DNA of 64,000 nt from Acidobacteriota bacterium (GTDB lineage: Bacteria > Acidobacteriota > Thermoanaerobaculia > Gp7-AA8), in contig JAJXWV010000047.1 of assembly GCA_021781455.1 (NCBI GenBank), forward strand, positions 186,001 through 250,000. The letters are read 5' to 3'. Under the pieces are notes generated by a model, which was given only the letters and a program-made list of their open reading frames with translations, was not told the origin of the DNA and searched no databases. Positions within the stretch are counted from its first letter, which is position 1, and each line of letters opens with the position of its first letter. Both the position numbers and the translations under genes were made by a program. Positions 41,382-49,996 of the stretch are shown in pieces.

Positions 41382-41674
41382 CAATCCAGATCCATCGGAT
41401 TGAACGGCTTCTTATCCGGATCCTTGTCGGCACGCTGCATCGCTTCCTTGAACTTCTCCTCGAGGATGCGGGCCCGATCCTTCTGGGCTTCCATCTGCCT
41501 GTCGAAGTGTTTCTGGGCCTCGGTTTTCTCGGCGCCGAGATTCGAGACCATCGCTTCGAGAGAAAGACCCGACTTCTTTTCCTTCTCCTTGTGCAGAAGG
41601 ATCTCGCCGGAGAGGCGGTCGATCACGATCGTCGCCTCGCAGCACGGACATGTGATCTCGAAGTTCTTGGACAT
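41381..41674 (-). CDS. Small zinc-ribbon-like protein
   Basis: 97 aa. It opens with ITCPCCEATIVIDRLSGEILLHKEK. A single CPCC knuckle resembles half of a zinc ribbon, so metal binding would need dimerisation. The remainder is a charged helix (about 45-85, EAQKHFDRQMEAQKDRARILEEKFKEAMQR), probably coiled coil. Upstream of the ureohydrolase on the same strand. Function unknown. Confidence 0.65.
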   Translation of the reverse strand: MSKNFEITCPCCEATIVIDRLSGEILLHKEKEKKSGLSLEAMVSNLGAEKTEAQKHFDRQMEAQKDRARILEEKFKEAMQRADKDPDKKPFNPMDLD

Positions 41675-41684
41675 GAAGGGATTT

Positions 41685-41826
41685 TAGTCCTGAGTCCTGA
41701 GTCCTGAGTGCTCAGTAGGGACGCGCAGCAGCGCGTCCGCAGCTTTCGTCGTTGCGCCCCACCAGAGTTGCGGACGCGCTGCTGCGCGTCCCTACGGCCA
41801 CTCAGAACTCAGGACTCAGGACTTCA
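41685..41826. repeat. Nested inverted repeat: heptamer arms around a 27-bp palindrome
   Basis: Outer arms CCTGAGTCCTGAGTCCTGAG and CAGAACTCAGGACTCAGGAC. Inner perfect 27-bp arms at 41715-41741 and 41769-41795 (core GGGACGCGCAGCAGCGCGTC). On the minus strand the outer arm supplies the TGA stop (41816-41818) of the PLP lyase gene. One repeat family sits inside another. Confidence 0.95.
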
Positions 41827-42937
41827 GAGCCTGTTCCAGGTCCGCGAGCAGGTCGTCGCGATGCTCGAGGCCGATCGACATGCGCAGCAGCGACTCGGAG
41901 GTCCGGCTGGTGGGCCCTTCGCTGGAGGCGCGGTGCTCGATGAGGCTCTCGGTGCCGCCCAGCGAGGTGGCCCGCGTGAACACCTTCACTTTCGAGGCCA
42001 CGGCCAGGGCTTCGGCGCGGCCGCCTTTCACCTCGAAGGAAAGCATCCCGCCGAAGTCGCTCATCTGCCGCGCCGCCACGTCGTGCCGCGGATGCGCGGA
42101 GAGGCCGGGGTAATGAACGACAGCCACGCGCGGGTGCTTCGACAGGAGCTCTGCGATGGCGCGCGCGTTTTCGCAATGGACCCGCATCCTCGCGCCGAGC
42201 GAGCGCAGGCCGCGCAGCACCAGCCAGGAGTTGAACGGCGAGGCCACGCCGCCGGTGATGTGGCGCGTGTGCATCGCCGCCTCGAAGAGAGAGCCGCGCC
42301 GTGCGAAGGCGAGCGATCCGCCCTGCACGTCGCTGTGGCCGCCGAGGTATTTCGTGGTGGATTGGAGAACGACGTCGGCGCCCAGCTCGATCGGACGCTG
42401 CAGGGCCGGCGTGGCGAACGTCCCGTCGACGACCATCGTCGCTCCCCGCTCGTGTGCGATCCCCACGAGCGCCGCGATGTCGACGATCTTCATGAGCGGA
42501 TTCGACGGAGTCTCGGCCCACAGCACCTTCGTCTGCGGCCGCATCGACCGTCGCACCGCATCGAGATCCTCCATGGCCACGAAATCGGCCGTGAGGCTCC
42601 AGTTCGGAAAGAAGTCGGTGGCCAGAATGCGAAAGCCGTAGTAGCAGTCGTCGGGAAAGAGCACGTGCGAGCCGGGCGCGAGCGACTGCAGGAGCGCCGA
42701 GCCTGCGGCCATGCCTGATCCGAAGACCAGCGCGCCCGCGGCCGAGTCGATGGCCGCCAGCGCCTCTTCCAGCCGCGACTGCGTCGGATTGGCGTCGCGC
42801 ACGTAGCTGTAGCCGTGCGCAGGCTGCCCGTCGATCCCTCGCTCGAACGTGGTCGACAGATGAATCGGAGCAGCGATCGCCCCGGTTTCCGGATCGGGTT
42901 CGGCGCCGGCGTGGATGGCTTTGGTCTCGAAGTGCAT
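41816..42937 (-). CDS. PLP-dependent Cys/Met metabolism enzyme (cystathionine gamma-synthase/lyase family)
   Basis: 373 aa from the ATG at 42937; the frame is open far upstream only as an antisense shadow. The fold type I signature is clear: TTFERG, YVRDANPTQSRLEEALA, GSGMAAGSALLQSL, and the PLP lysine in VVLQSTTKYLGGHSDVQGG. SLGGTESLIEHRASSEG near the end is typical of the transsulfuration group. It cannot be separated into synthase (metB), gamma-lyase or methionine lyase without alignment. The final two codons, Ser and stop, lie in the heptamer array. No ribosome binding site visible. Confidence 0.87.
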   Translation of the reverse strand: MHFETKAIHAGAEPDPETGAIAAPIHLSTTFERGIDGQPAHGYSYVRDANPTQSRLEEALAAIDSAAGALVFGSGMAAGSALLQSLAPGSHVLFPDDCYYGFRILATDFFPNWSLTADFVAMEDLDAVRRSMRPQTKVLWAETPSNPLMKIVDIAALVGIAHERGATMVVDGTFATPALQRPIELGADVVLQSTTKYLGGHSDVQGGSLAFARRGSLFEAAMHTRHITGGVASPFNSWLVLRGLRSLGARMRVHCENARAIAELLSKHPRVAVVHYPGLSAHPRHDVAARQMSDFGGMLSFEVKGGRAEALAVASKVKVFTRATSLGGTESLIEHRASSEGPTSRTSESLLRMSIGLEHRDDLLADLEQALKS

Positions 42938-42946
42938 GAGGGATTC

Positions 42947-43023
42947 TAGACCGCAGACCACAGACCACAGACCGCAGACCACAGACCACAGTCTGTGGTC
43001 TGTGGTCTGCCAACTGCGGTCTA
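42947..43023. repeat. Heptamer inverted array (unit ACCACAG / CTGTGGT) between divergent genes
   Basis: AGACCGCAGACCACAGACCA and so on, then GTCTGTGGTCTGTGGTCTGC and AACTGCGGTCTA. Very small loop, so an almost perfect 35-bp hairpin. It occupies the region where promoters of the PLP lyase and the M50 peptidase would be expected. Confidence 0.95.
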
Positions 43024-43036
43024 TGATCCCCCCAAC

Positions 43037-43705
43037 ATGATCCACCTCGGCTCCATCGGCAGGACCTCGATCGACATCGACCTCAGCTTCCTCATCATCA
43101 TGGGGCTGTTCGTGGCCACGTTCTACAACCGCGAAATCGGGCTGAAGTACGCGTTGCTGTGGGCGCCGGTGCTGTTCCTGAGTGTTCTTCTGCATGAGCT
43201 CGCGCACGCAGCGGCGATCGGTGCCTTCGGCTACGGGGCGAGCCAGATCATCCTCGGCGGCATGGGCGGCGTGACCATCAACCAGCGCCGAGCCCGGCCG
43301 TGGCAGGACATGATCATCAGCGCGGCCGGTCCCGCCTCCAGCTTCGTCATCGCCTGGTTGACTACGCTGGTCATGGTCAACGTGCCGATCGCCGGGCGCG
43401 ATCCGATGCTCATCGCCTTCCTCCCGCTGCTGCAGAAGGCGAATGTCTGGTGGGGCATTTTCAACCTCATTCCGGTCAACCCGATGGACGGGGGTCACAT
43501 CGTGCGCAACTTCCTGCGCATGTTCCTCAAGGAGCGCGCCGCTTTCGCGGTGGCGGTCTGGATCGCGATCATCGTCGGCGCGGCGATCGTGGCTCTCGGG
43601 ATCTACATCGGCTTCTATCTGCTGGCCCTGCTGATCGCCTGGTACGTGTACATCAACATCCAGCAGTGGCGACAGTTCAGGAAGGGTGGATTCCCTGGGG
43701 AATAG
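43037..43705 (+). CDS. M50-family site-2 protease-like membrane peptidase
   Basis: 222 aa from the ATG at 43037. The zinc motif HELAHA lies within the second hydrophobic stretch (LWAPVLFLSVLLHELAHAAAIG), and the third ligand is in NPMDGGH. About five or six membrane segments and no PDZ or CBS domain, so it is a minimal SpoIVFB/Rip-like intramembrane protease. Substrate unknown. The next gene encodes a large signalling protein, but a 130-bp gap with an ATCTGCG array separates them. Confidence 0.85.
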   Translation: MIHLGSIGRTSIDIDLSFLIIMGLFVATFYNREIGLKYALLWAPVLFLSVLLHELAHAAAIGAFGYGASQIILGGMGGVTINQRRARPWQDMIISAAGPASSFVIAWLTTLVMVNVPIAGRDPMLIAFLPLLQKANVWWGIFNLIPVNPMDGGHIVRNFLRMFLKERAAFAVAVWIAIIVGAAIVALGIYIGFYLLALLIAWYVYINIQQWRQFRKGGFPGE

Positions 43706-43727
43706 AAGGACACTCTGACCCGCCTGC

Positions 43728-43785
43728 GATCTGGCATGTGCGATCTCCTGCGATCTGCGATCTGCCATCTGCGACCTGGACCTCA
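43728..43785. repeat. One-sided heptamer array (unit ATCTGCG)
   Basis: CCTGCGATCTGGCATGTGCG and ATCTCCTGCGATCTGCGATC plus TGCCATCTGCGACC; degenerate, without an inverted partner. It precedes the GGDEF-EAL gene. Confidence 0.82.
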
Positions 43786-43838
43786 TCTCCCGTCGGGTCA
43801 GCAGGCGCTGATACAATAAATTCCAAAGTCTCACCCGA

Positions 43839-46800
43839 ATGTCGACCGATCCGGACATCCCCTCGTCCAAGCGTTTCTCGCGGCTGCTCGACGCGCGGCG
43901 TGGATTCGCGCGTCTGGTCGGCCAGCCGCGGAGGCGCCTGAGCCGGGCGGGGCGCACGACGATGGCCATTCTCCGGGCCCAGCAGGAAGCCACGCTCGAC
44001 GGCATCCTGGTGGTCGACCTCACCGGCCGCGTCCTCTCGCACAATCGCCGCTTCCGAGAGATCTGGAATATCCCCGACGAGGTTGCCGCCCATGCCGACG
44101 ACAGCGAGCTTCTCGGCTACGCCGCGAATCTGGTGTCCGACTGGCCGTCGTTCATCGAGACGGTGCGCTATCTCTACGAACATCCGGACGAGATGCGCAG
44201 CGACGACCTGGTGCCGCTGAAGGACGGGCGGATTCTTTCCCGCGCCTCCATCCCCGTTCGCTCGCACGGGCGCATCGCCGGCCGGTCGTGGTACTTCCGC
44301 GACGTCACCGCGGAGAAGAAAGCCGAGAAGCTGCAGACGGCGCTGTTCCGCATCGCCCAGCTCACCCGCGAGTCGGAGGATCTCGACGACTTCTACGCCG
44401 CCATCCACGAGGTGATCGGCGGACTGATGGACGCCACCAACTTCTACATCGCCGAATACGAAGCGGCGCGCGACATCCTGGTGTTCCCCTACTTCGTCGA
44501 CAAGTACGACAGGGCTCCGGAAGGGCGCGCGCCGGGAGGCGGGCTGACTTCGTACGTGCTGCGCACAGCCGAGCCGCTCCTGGCCACTCCCGAGAAGTTC
44601 CAGCAACTGATCGACGAGGGTGAGGTGCAGGCCATCGGCGCTCCTTCGGTGGACTGGATCGGAGCTCCGCTCAACACGGGCGACGAGACCTGGGGCGTGA
44701 TGGGAATCCAGTCCTACGACGAGCAGGTCCGATATACCGAGAAGGACCTGGAGATCCTGGTGTTCGTGGCGCAGCACGTGGCCTCCGCCATCGAGCAGCG
44801 TCGCCGCAACGACGCCATCCGGGCCAGCGAGCGCCGATACCGGCAGATGTTCGAGAACAACCGCGCCGTCCAGATGATCATCGATCCCGACACTGGACAG
44901 ATCCTCGACGCCAACGCTGCGGCGTGCGAGTTCTACGGCTACACGCGCGACCAGCTGCAATGGATGCACGTCTGGGACATCAACGTGGCCGGCGAAGTGA
45001 CCATCCGAGCGGAAATGACACGAGCCACGACCCAGGAGCGGAGCACCTTCGTCTTCCGCCACCTGCGCGCCAACGGCGAGGTGCGCGACGTCGAAGTCCA
45101 TTCCGGCCCGATCGAGATCGGCGGCCGGCGCGTCCTCTATTCGATCGTTCACGACGTCACCGAGCGCCGGCGGGCAGAACAGGGCCTGCAGCAGTCGGAG
45201 GAGAAGTACCGCAGCATTTTCGAGTTCGCGCCGGTGGGCATCTACCAGGCCACCTCGGACGGGCAGCTGCTCACCGCAAACACGACCCTGGCCACCATGC
45301 TCGGCTACGACTCGCCCGACGAGCTGCTGGGCCTGAGCATGACCAACGACGTCTTCTTCAGCCGCGGCGAGCGCGAGGATCTGGTGCGCCGCTACGGCCT
45401 GGACGGCCTCCCCTCGAACTACGAGCTGCTCTGGAGACGGCGCGACGGCTCGCCGGTCTGGGTACAGCTCAACGCCCACGTCCTGCACTCCGCACGCGGC
45501 GAGGCGTGGGTGGAGGGCTTCGTCCACGAGATCACGGAGCGCAAGCTCGCCGAACAACGGCTCTCCACTGCCAACGCACAGCGAAAGGCCGTGCTCGATG
45601 CCGCCACGCGAGCCTCGATCATCGCCACCGACCCGGACGGCATCATCACGGTCTTCAACGCCGGCGCCGAGAGGATGCTCGGCTACACCGCCGAAGAGAT
45701 GATCGGGAAGCGCTCGCTGGTCGACCTGCACGTCGCTTCCGAGCTGCTCATCCACGGTTACGGCCTCAGCGGAGAGCTGCATGAGCCGCTGTCCGGATTT
45801 CCCGTGCTCGTCCACCGCGCCGCCACGCACGGTCTGGAAGAACGCGAGTGGACCTATGTGAAGAAGGACGGCGAGCACCTGACCGTCCTGGTGTCGGTCA
45901 CCGCGATCCGCGGCGAGGACGGGACGATCACCGGATTCCTGCACGCCGGCACGGACGTCACGGAACGAAAGCGCGCCGAGGAGCTGCTGCGCAATCAGGC
46001 CGCGGCCATGACCGCCTCGATGGACGGCATCGGCATCCTGAACGAGCGTCTCGAGTTCACGTATTCGAATGACGCGTTCGCCAAACTCTTCGGCTGTCCC
46101 TCGCCGGGTTCACTGATCGGCCGTTCGTTGTGCGACCTGTACGATCCGCCCGAGCAGGTCCGCTTCGTCACCGCCATCGTGCCGGTCGTCCACCAGAGCG
46201 GCCGCTGGCGCGGGGAGGCCACGGGCGTGCGCAGCGACGGCACGAACTTCCCGCAGGAAATCTCGCTGACCTCGATCGGCGGCGGCGGGATGGTGTGCGT
46301 GGTCCGCGACATCACCGAACGGACGTACGCCGAGGAGCAGATCAAGCACCTCGCCTATCACGATGCCCTGACCGCACTGCCGAACCGCCTTCTGTTCAAG
46401 GATCGCCTGACCGTGGCCATCTCCCAGGCGCAGCGCACGACCACCCGTCTTGCGGTGATGTTCCTCGATCTCGATCGCTTCAAGTTCATCAACGACTCCC
46501 TCGGCCACAACGTCGGCGATCATCTGCTGCAGGCCGTCGCCGAGCGCGTACGCACCTGCATCCGCGACAGCGACACTCTCTCCAGGCTGGGCGGCGACGA
46601 GTTCACCGTCCTGATCGGGAATCTCAACCGGCCCGAGGATGCCGCGGTCGTCGCCGAGAAAACCCTGGAGGCCGTGCGCCAGCCCTTCCACGTCGAAGGC
46701 CACGAGTTCTACATCAGCACCAGCGTCGGCATCAGCCTCTTCCCCGACGACGGCTCCGATGCCGAGACCCTGATCAAGAACGCCGACACGGCCATGTACC

Positions 46801-47642
46801 AGGCCAAAGAGCTCGGCCGCGACAACTACCAGATGTTCAACGCCCACGTGAACCAGCGCTCGCTGCAGCGCATCGCCATGGAGCACGGACTGCGGCGAGC
46901 CCTGGCCAACGGCGAGCTGGAAGTGCAGTACCAGCCGATCTTCGATTTCCGCACGGACCGCATCACCGGGATGGAAGCGCTCCTGCGCTGGCACAGCCCC
47001 GACATGGGGACGATTCCACCGGCCATGTTCATCCCCGTCGCGGAGACGACCGGCGTCATGGTCCCGATCGGCACGTGGGTGCTGCGCACGGCCTGCAAAC
47101 AGGCGAAGGCGTGGCACGACGCAGGGTTCCGGAACCTGTCGCTGGCGGTGAATCTCTCCGTGACCCAGCTCCAGCAGGGCGATCTCGTCCAACGCGTGAC
47201 GCAGATCCTCGACGAGACCGGCCTGCCGGCGCGCCTGCTCGAGCTGGAAATCACCGAGAGCAGCGCCATGCAGAGCCCGGAGTCGAGCATCCGCACTCTG
47301 TACGACCTGAAGAAGCTCGGCGTGCGCATCTCGCTCGACGACTTCGGCACGGGGCATTCGTCGCTGAGCTACCTCAAACGCTTCCCCATCGACACGCTGA
47401 AGATCGACCAGTCGTTCGTGCGCGACATCAACGCCGATCCCGACACCGCGGCCATCGTCATGGCCATCATCGCCATGGCTCACAGCCTGCGGCTCAAGGT
47501 CGTCGCCGAGGGGGTGGAACTGAGCGAGCAGGCGGTCTTCCTGCGCCGCTATGGCTGCGACCAGATGCAGGGCTATCTGATCAAGCCACCGGTCACTGCG
47601 GACGTGTTCCTGGAGCTGATGGAGCAGACGGTCGAGTCCTGA
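43839..47642 (+). CDS. Multi-sensor PAS/GAF diguanylate cyclase-phosphodiesterase
   Basis: 1,267 aa, apparently cytoplasmic (no membrane segment). Order: PAS (about 45-160), GAF (about 175-325), three PAS domains (about 335-445, 455-570, 580-715), a further PAS (about 720-830), GGDEF (about 840-1000) and EAL (about 1015-1260). The GGDEF site is intact (LGGDEF, about 916-921), and the preceding RDSD offers an RxxD inhibitory site. EAL is conserved (MEALLRW from about 1045, then LEITES, DDFGTGHSSL, IDQSF, EGVE). Both making and breaking of cyclic di-GMP are possible, with the balance set by the five sensor domains. Its TGA stop is inside a CTGAGTG heptamer. Confidence 0.93.
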   Translation: MSTDPDIPSSKRFSRLLDARRGFARLVGQPRRRLSRAGRTTMAILRAQQEATLDGILVVDLTGRVLSHNRRFREIWNIPDEVAAHADDSELLGYAANLVSDWPSFIETVRYLYEHPDEMRSDDLVPLKDGRILSRASIPVRSHGRIAGRSWYFRDVTAEKKAEKLQTALFRIAQLTRESEDLDDFYAAIHEVIGGLMDATNFYIAEYEAARDILVFPYFVDKYDRAPEGRAPGGGLTSYVLRTAEPLLATPEKFQQLIDEGEVQAIGAPSVDWIGAPLNTGDETWGVMGIQSYDEQVRYTEKDLEILVFVAQHVASAIEQRRRNDAIRASERRYRQMFENNRAVQMIIDPDTGQILDANAAACEFYGYTRDQLQWMHVWDINVAGEVTIRAEMTRATTQERSTFVFRHLRANGEVRDVEVHSGPIEIGGRRVLYSIVHDVTERRRAEQGLQQSEEKYRSIFEFAPVGIYQATSDGQLLTANTTLATMLGYDSPDELLGLSMTNDVFFSRGEREDLVRRYGLDGLPSNYELLWRRRDGSPVWVQLNAHVLHSARGEAWVEGFVHEITERKLAEQRLSTANAQRKAVLDAATRASIIATDPDGIITVFNAGAERMLGYTAEEMIGKRSLVDLHVASELLIHGYGLSGELHEPLSGFPVLVHRAATHGLEEREWTYVKKDGEHLTVLVSVTAIRGEDGTITGFLHAGTDVTERKRAEELLRNQAAAMTASMDGIGILNERLEFTYSNDAFAKLFGCPSPGSLIGRSLCDLYDPPEQVRFVTAIVPVVHQSGRWRGEATGVRSDGTNFPQEISLTSIGGGGMVCVVRDITERTYAEEQIKHLAYHDALTALPNRLLFKDRLTVAISQAQRTTTRLAVMFLDLDRFKFINDSLGHNVGDHLLQAVAERVRTCIRDSDTLSRLGGDEFTVLIGNLNRPEDAAVVAEKTLEAVRQPFHVEGHEFYISTSVGISLFPDDGSDAETLIKNADTAMYQAKELGRDNYQMFNAHVNQRSLQRIAMEHGLRRALANGELEVQYQPIFDFRTDRITGMEALLRWHSPDMGTIPPAMFIPVAETTGVMVPIGTWVLRTACKQAKAWHDAGFRNLSLAVNLSVTQLQQGDLVQRVTQILDETGLPARLLELEITESSAMQSPESSIRTLYDLKKLGVRISLDDFGTGHSSLSYLKRFPIDTLKIDQSFVRDINADPDTAAIVMAIIAMAHSLRLKVVAEGVELSEQAVFLRRYGCDQMQGYLIKPPVTADVFLELMEQTVES

Positions 47643-47719
47643 GTGCGCCGGCTCATACGCTGGATCGCGCACCGATCGTCCCAACGCTGACGCATTGGGC
47701 TACTGAGATTCCGCCGCTC

Positions 47720-47834
47720 CGCGGCTGGAGGCGTGCCGCTCAGCACTCCGCACTCGGGACTCAGCACTCAGCACTCAGGACTCAGGACTCAGGACTCAGG
47801 ACTCAGGACTCAGGACTCAGGACTCAGGACTCAA
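47720..47834. repeat. ACTCAGG heptamer array, long and mostly one-sided
   Basis: About eleven ACTCAGN units in tandem (47755-47832), seven of them identical ACTCAGG. A single opposing CTGAGTG unit lies at the stop codon of the preceding gene (47640-47646). Confidence 0.95.
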
Positions 47835-47881
47835 TCACACCGGGACGTGATGCCGCAATGAAACCGTTCTGTCACGGGTTC

Positions 47882-47916
47882 TGACCGCCGCGGTCATAAA
47901 ATGACCGACCGGTCAT
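47882..47916 (+). promoter_or_regulatory. Two palindromic operators for the TetR-type repressor
   Basis: TGACCGCCGCGGTCA (47882-47896) and ATGACCGACCGGTCAT (47901-47916), sharing the half-site TGACCG/CGGTCA, separated by 4 nt that include an AT-rich -10-like stretch (TAAAAT). The second overlaps the tetR start codon. Arrangement suggests autorepression of the efflux operon. Confidence 0.8.
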
Positions 47917-48559
47917 GACCAGAAGAATTGCAGTCGCCGCAGAATCGCCGAACCTCTGGGAAAGTCACAAGCGCCAGAGCATCCAGGACGCCGTCATCCG
48001 GCTCATGTGCCGCGAGGGCCTCCAGAACGTCACCATGGAGCGGGTGGCCCAGGAAGTCGGAATCGCCAAGGGCACCGTCTATCTCCACTACCGCGACAAG
48101 CAGCAGCTCCTCGAAGAAGTGAAGGACGCGGCGCTCGACCCGCTGGTGGAGCGCATCGCGGAAGTGGTCAGCGCCAGCAGCGCGCCCGAGCGAAAGCTGC
48201 TTGCCTATGCGCTCCGCTACCTCACCTACTTCGACGACTCGCGCGACCTTTTCCGGATTCTTCTCTACGAGCGCCAGATGACGCGCACGACCAGCAAGCG
48301 TTATCAGACGGGGCGCTACCGAAAGCTCGTCGAGTTCGCCGCTGCCGCGATCCGCGAAGGAATCCGCGGCGGAGAGTTCCGGCACGTCGACGCTCACCTG
48401 GTGGCGGCGATGTTCGTCGACTCCATCGTGGCCATCGTCAACCAGCGCCTGCTCATCGACAAGCCGGCGCCGGTCGAGGACGACGCCGGACTGATCGCCG
48501 AGATCTTCATCCGCGGGCTGGCTGCCGAATCGACGCAGAGGCGGAGGAGCGCGAAATGA
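47915..48559 (+). CDS. TetR-family transcriptional repressor of the efflux operon
   Basis: 214 aa. The N-terminal HTH is QSIQDAVIRLMCREGLQNVTMERVAQEVGIAKGTVYLHYRDKQQLLEEV (about 22-70), with the canonical GTVYxHYxDK. The C-terminal domain is helical and ligand-binding; inducer unknown. The ATG overlaps an operator palindrome, and the stop overlaps the next gene's ATG (ATGA). Gene order tetR-tolC-mfp-rnd is the usual layout for a drug- or solvent-inducible tripartite pump. Confidence 0.92.
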   Translation: MTRRIAVAAESPNLWESHKRQSIQDAVIRLMCREGLQNVTMERVAQEVGIAKGTVYLHYRDKQQLLEEVKDAALDPLVERIAEVVSASSAPERKLLAYALRYLTYFDDSRDLFRILLYERQMTRTTSKRYQTGRYRKLVEFAAAAIREGIRGGEFRHVDAHLVAAMFVDSIVAIVNQRLLIDKPAPVEDDAGLIAEIFIRGLAAESTQRRRSAK

Positions 48560-49989
48560 GGCGAATGCTCCTGCTCCTCGCTGCCGCTCTGGCCGGCTGC
48601 TCGACGCTGCAGTCTCCGGAATCACTGTTCACCCCCTCGCAGCACGTCGGCCCCGGCAGCTCGGCGGCGCCCGGCGTGCCGTGGGTGGCGCCGGCGTCCG
48701 CGGTTCCTCCCGCCGTCGAAAAGCAGATCACCGCGAGCCTGCCGGCCGACGTGCATCCCGGCTCCGCGATCACCCTGGCGCAGGCCATCGACGTAGCCCT
48801 GGCGAACAACCCCGACACTCGCTCCACGTGGTTCGCCACACGCGCCGCCGAAGCGGCCCTCGGCAGTCGCCGCGCCGCATACCTGCCCGAGATCGACCTC
48901 GACGCCAGTCTCGCCCGTGGCCGCAGCGCGGGTTCGAAGGGCCCCGTCGTCGAAACCACCTACGGCACGTCGCTGGCGCTCACCTACCTGCTCTTCGATT
49001 TCGGAGGGCGGGCCGCGCAGGTGGAGGAAGCCCGCCAGTCCCTGATCGCTACGGCCTTCTCCCAGAACCAGACCATCCAGGACGTGGTTCTGCGGACGCA
49101 GCAGGCCTACTACGGATATCTCGACGCCAAGGCGCTCGTCGCCGCGCAGGCGGCCACGGTTCGGGAACGGCAGACCGGCCTCGATGCTGCGGATGCGCGC
49201 CACCACTCGGGCGTGGCCACGATCGCCGACGTCCTGCAGGCGCGCACGGCCCTTTCCCAGGCGCAGCTGGCGCTGGAGTCATTCCAGGGAAGCCTGCGCA
49301 GCGCCGAAGGAACGCTGTCGAATGCCATGGGGCTGCCGGCCACCGCGCGCTTCGAGGCCGGCGACCTCCCGACCGATCTGCCGGTCGAGACGGTCTCGCA
49401 ATCGGTCGACCAGCTCATCGCCCAGGCCGAAGCCGCGCGTCCGGACCTGGCCGCATCCCGCGCAGCCGTGCTCAATGCCCGCGCCCGCGTCCGCGAGGTT
49501 CGCTCGCAGGGCCTGCCGACGGTCGGCCTCTCCAGCGGCTTCGGACGCAGCTTCGTCGGCACTCCGGGAAGCACCTCGTTGACGACCTACTCGGCGGGCG
49601 TGGGATTGCGGTTCCCGCTCTTCACCGGATTCAGAAACACCTACGACATCCGCCAGGCCGAAGCGATCGCGCAGGCCACACAGGAAGACACCCGCGGTCT
49701 GGCCGATCTGGTCGGGCTGCAGGTCTGGAACAGCTACTACGCGCTCCAGACGGCGACGCAGCGCGTGCACACGAGCCGCGACCTGCTCGCCAGCGCCCAA
49801 CAGTCCGTCGATGTCGAGGCCGGCCGATACAAGGCGGGAGTGGGCAGCATCATCGACCTGCTCACTGCCGAAGCTGCTCTGGAAAACGCTCGCGCCCAGG
49901 AAGTGCAGTCGCGCGCCGACTGGCTCGTGGCCGTCGCTCAGCTCGCGCACGACACCGGAATGCTGGGACCACTGCAACAGGGGAAATGA
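48556..49989 (+). CDS. Outer-membrane efflux lipoprotein (TolC/OprM family)
   Basis: 477 aa from the ATG overlapping the tetR stop. The lipobox is LAAALAGC. Two OEP repeats: first about 75-265 (ITLAQAIDVALANNPDTRSTWFATRAAEA ... SGVATIADVLQARTALSQAQLALE), second about 285-470 (RPDLAASRAAVLNARARVREVRSQGLP ... YKAGVGSIIDLLTAEAALENARAQEVQ). It forms the trimeric exit duct for the RND pump. Spacing to the adaptor gene is 7 nt. Confidence 0.93.
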   Translation: MRRMLLLLAAALAGCSTLQSPESLFTPSQHVGPGSSAAPGVPWVAPASAVPPAVEKQITASLPADVHPGSAITLAQAIDVALANNPDTRSTWFATRAAEAALGSRRAAYLPEIDLDASLARGRSAGSKGPVVETTYGTSLALTYLLFDFGGRAAQVEEARQSLIATAFSQNQTIQDVVLRTQQAYYGYLDAKALVAAQAATVRERQTGLDAADARHHSGVATIADVLQARTALSQAQLALESFQGSLRSAEGTLSNAMGLPATARFEAGDLPTDLPVETVSQSVDQLIAQAEAARPDLAASRAAVLNARARVREVRSQGLPTVGLSSGFGRSFVGTPGSTSLTTYSAGVGLRFPLFTGFRNTYDIRQAEAIAQATQEDTRGLADLVGLQVWNSYYALQTATQRVHTSRDLLASAQQSVDVEAGRYKAGVGSIIDLLTAEAALENARAQEVQSRADWLVAVAQLAHDTGMLGPLQQGK

Positions 49990-49996
49990 AGGACCA

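Noticed and set aside
47755..47832. Regular short repeats resembling a CRISPR array
   Set aside because: Units are 7 bp in direct contact with no unique spacers, and no cas genes occur in the window.
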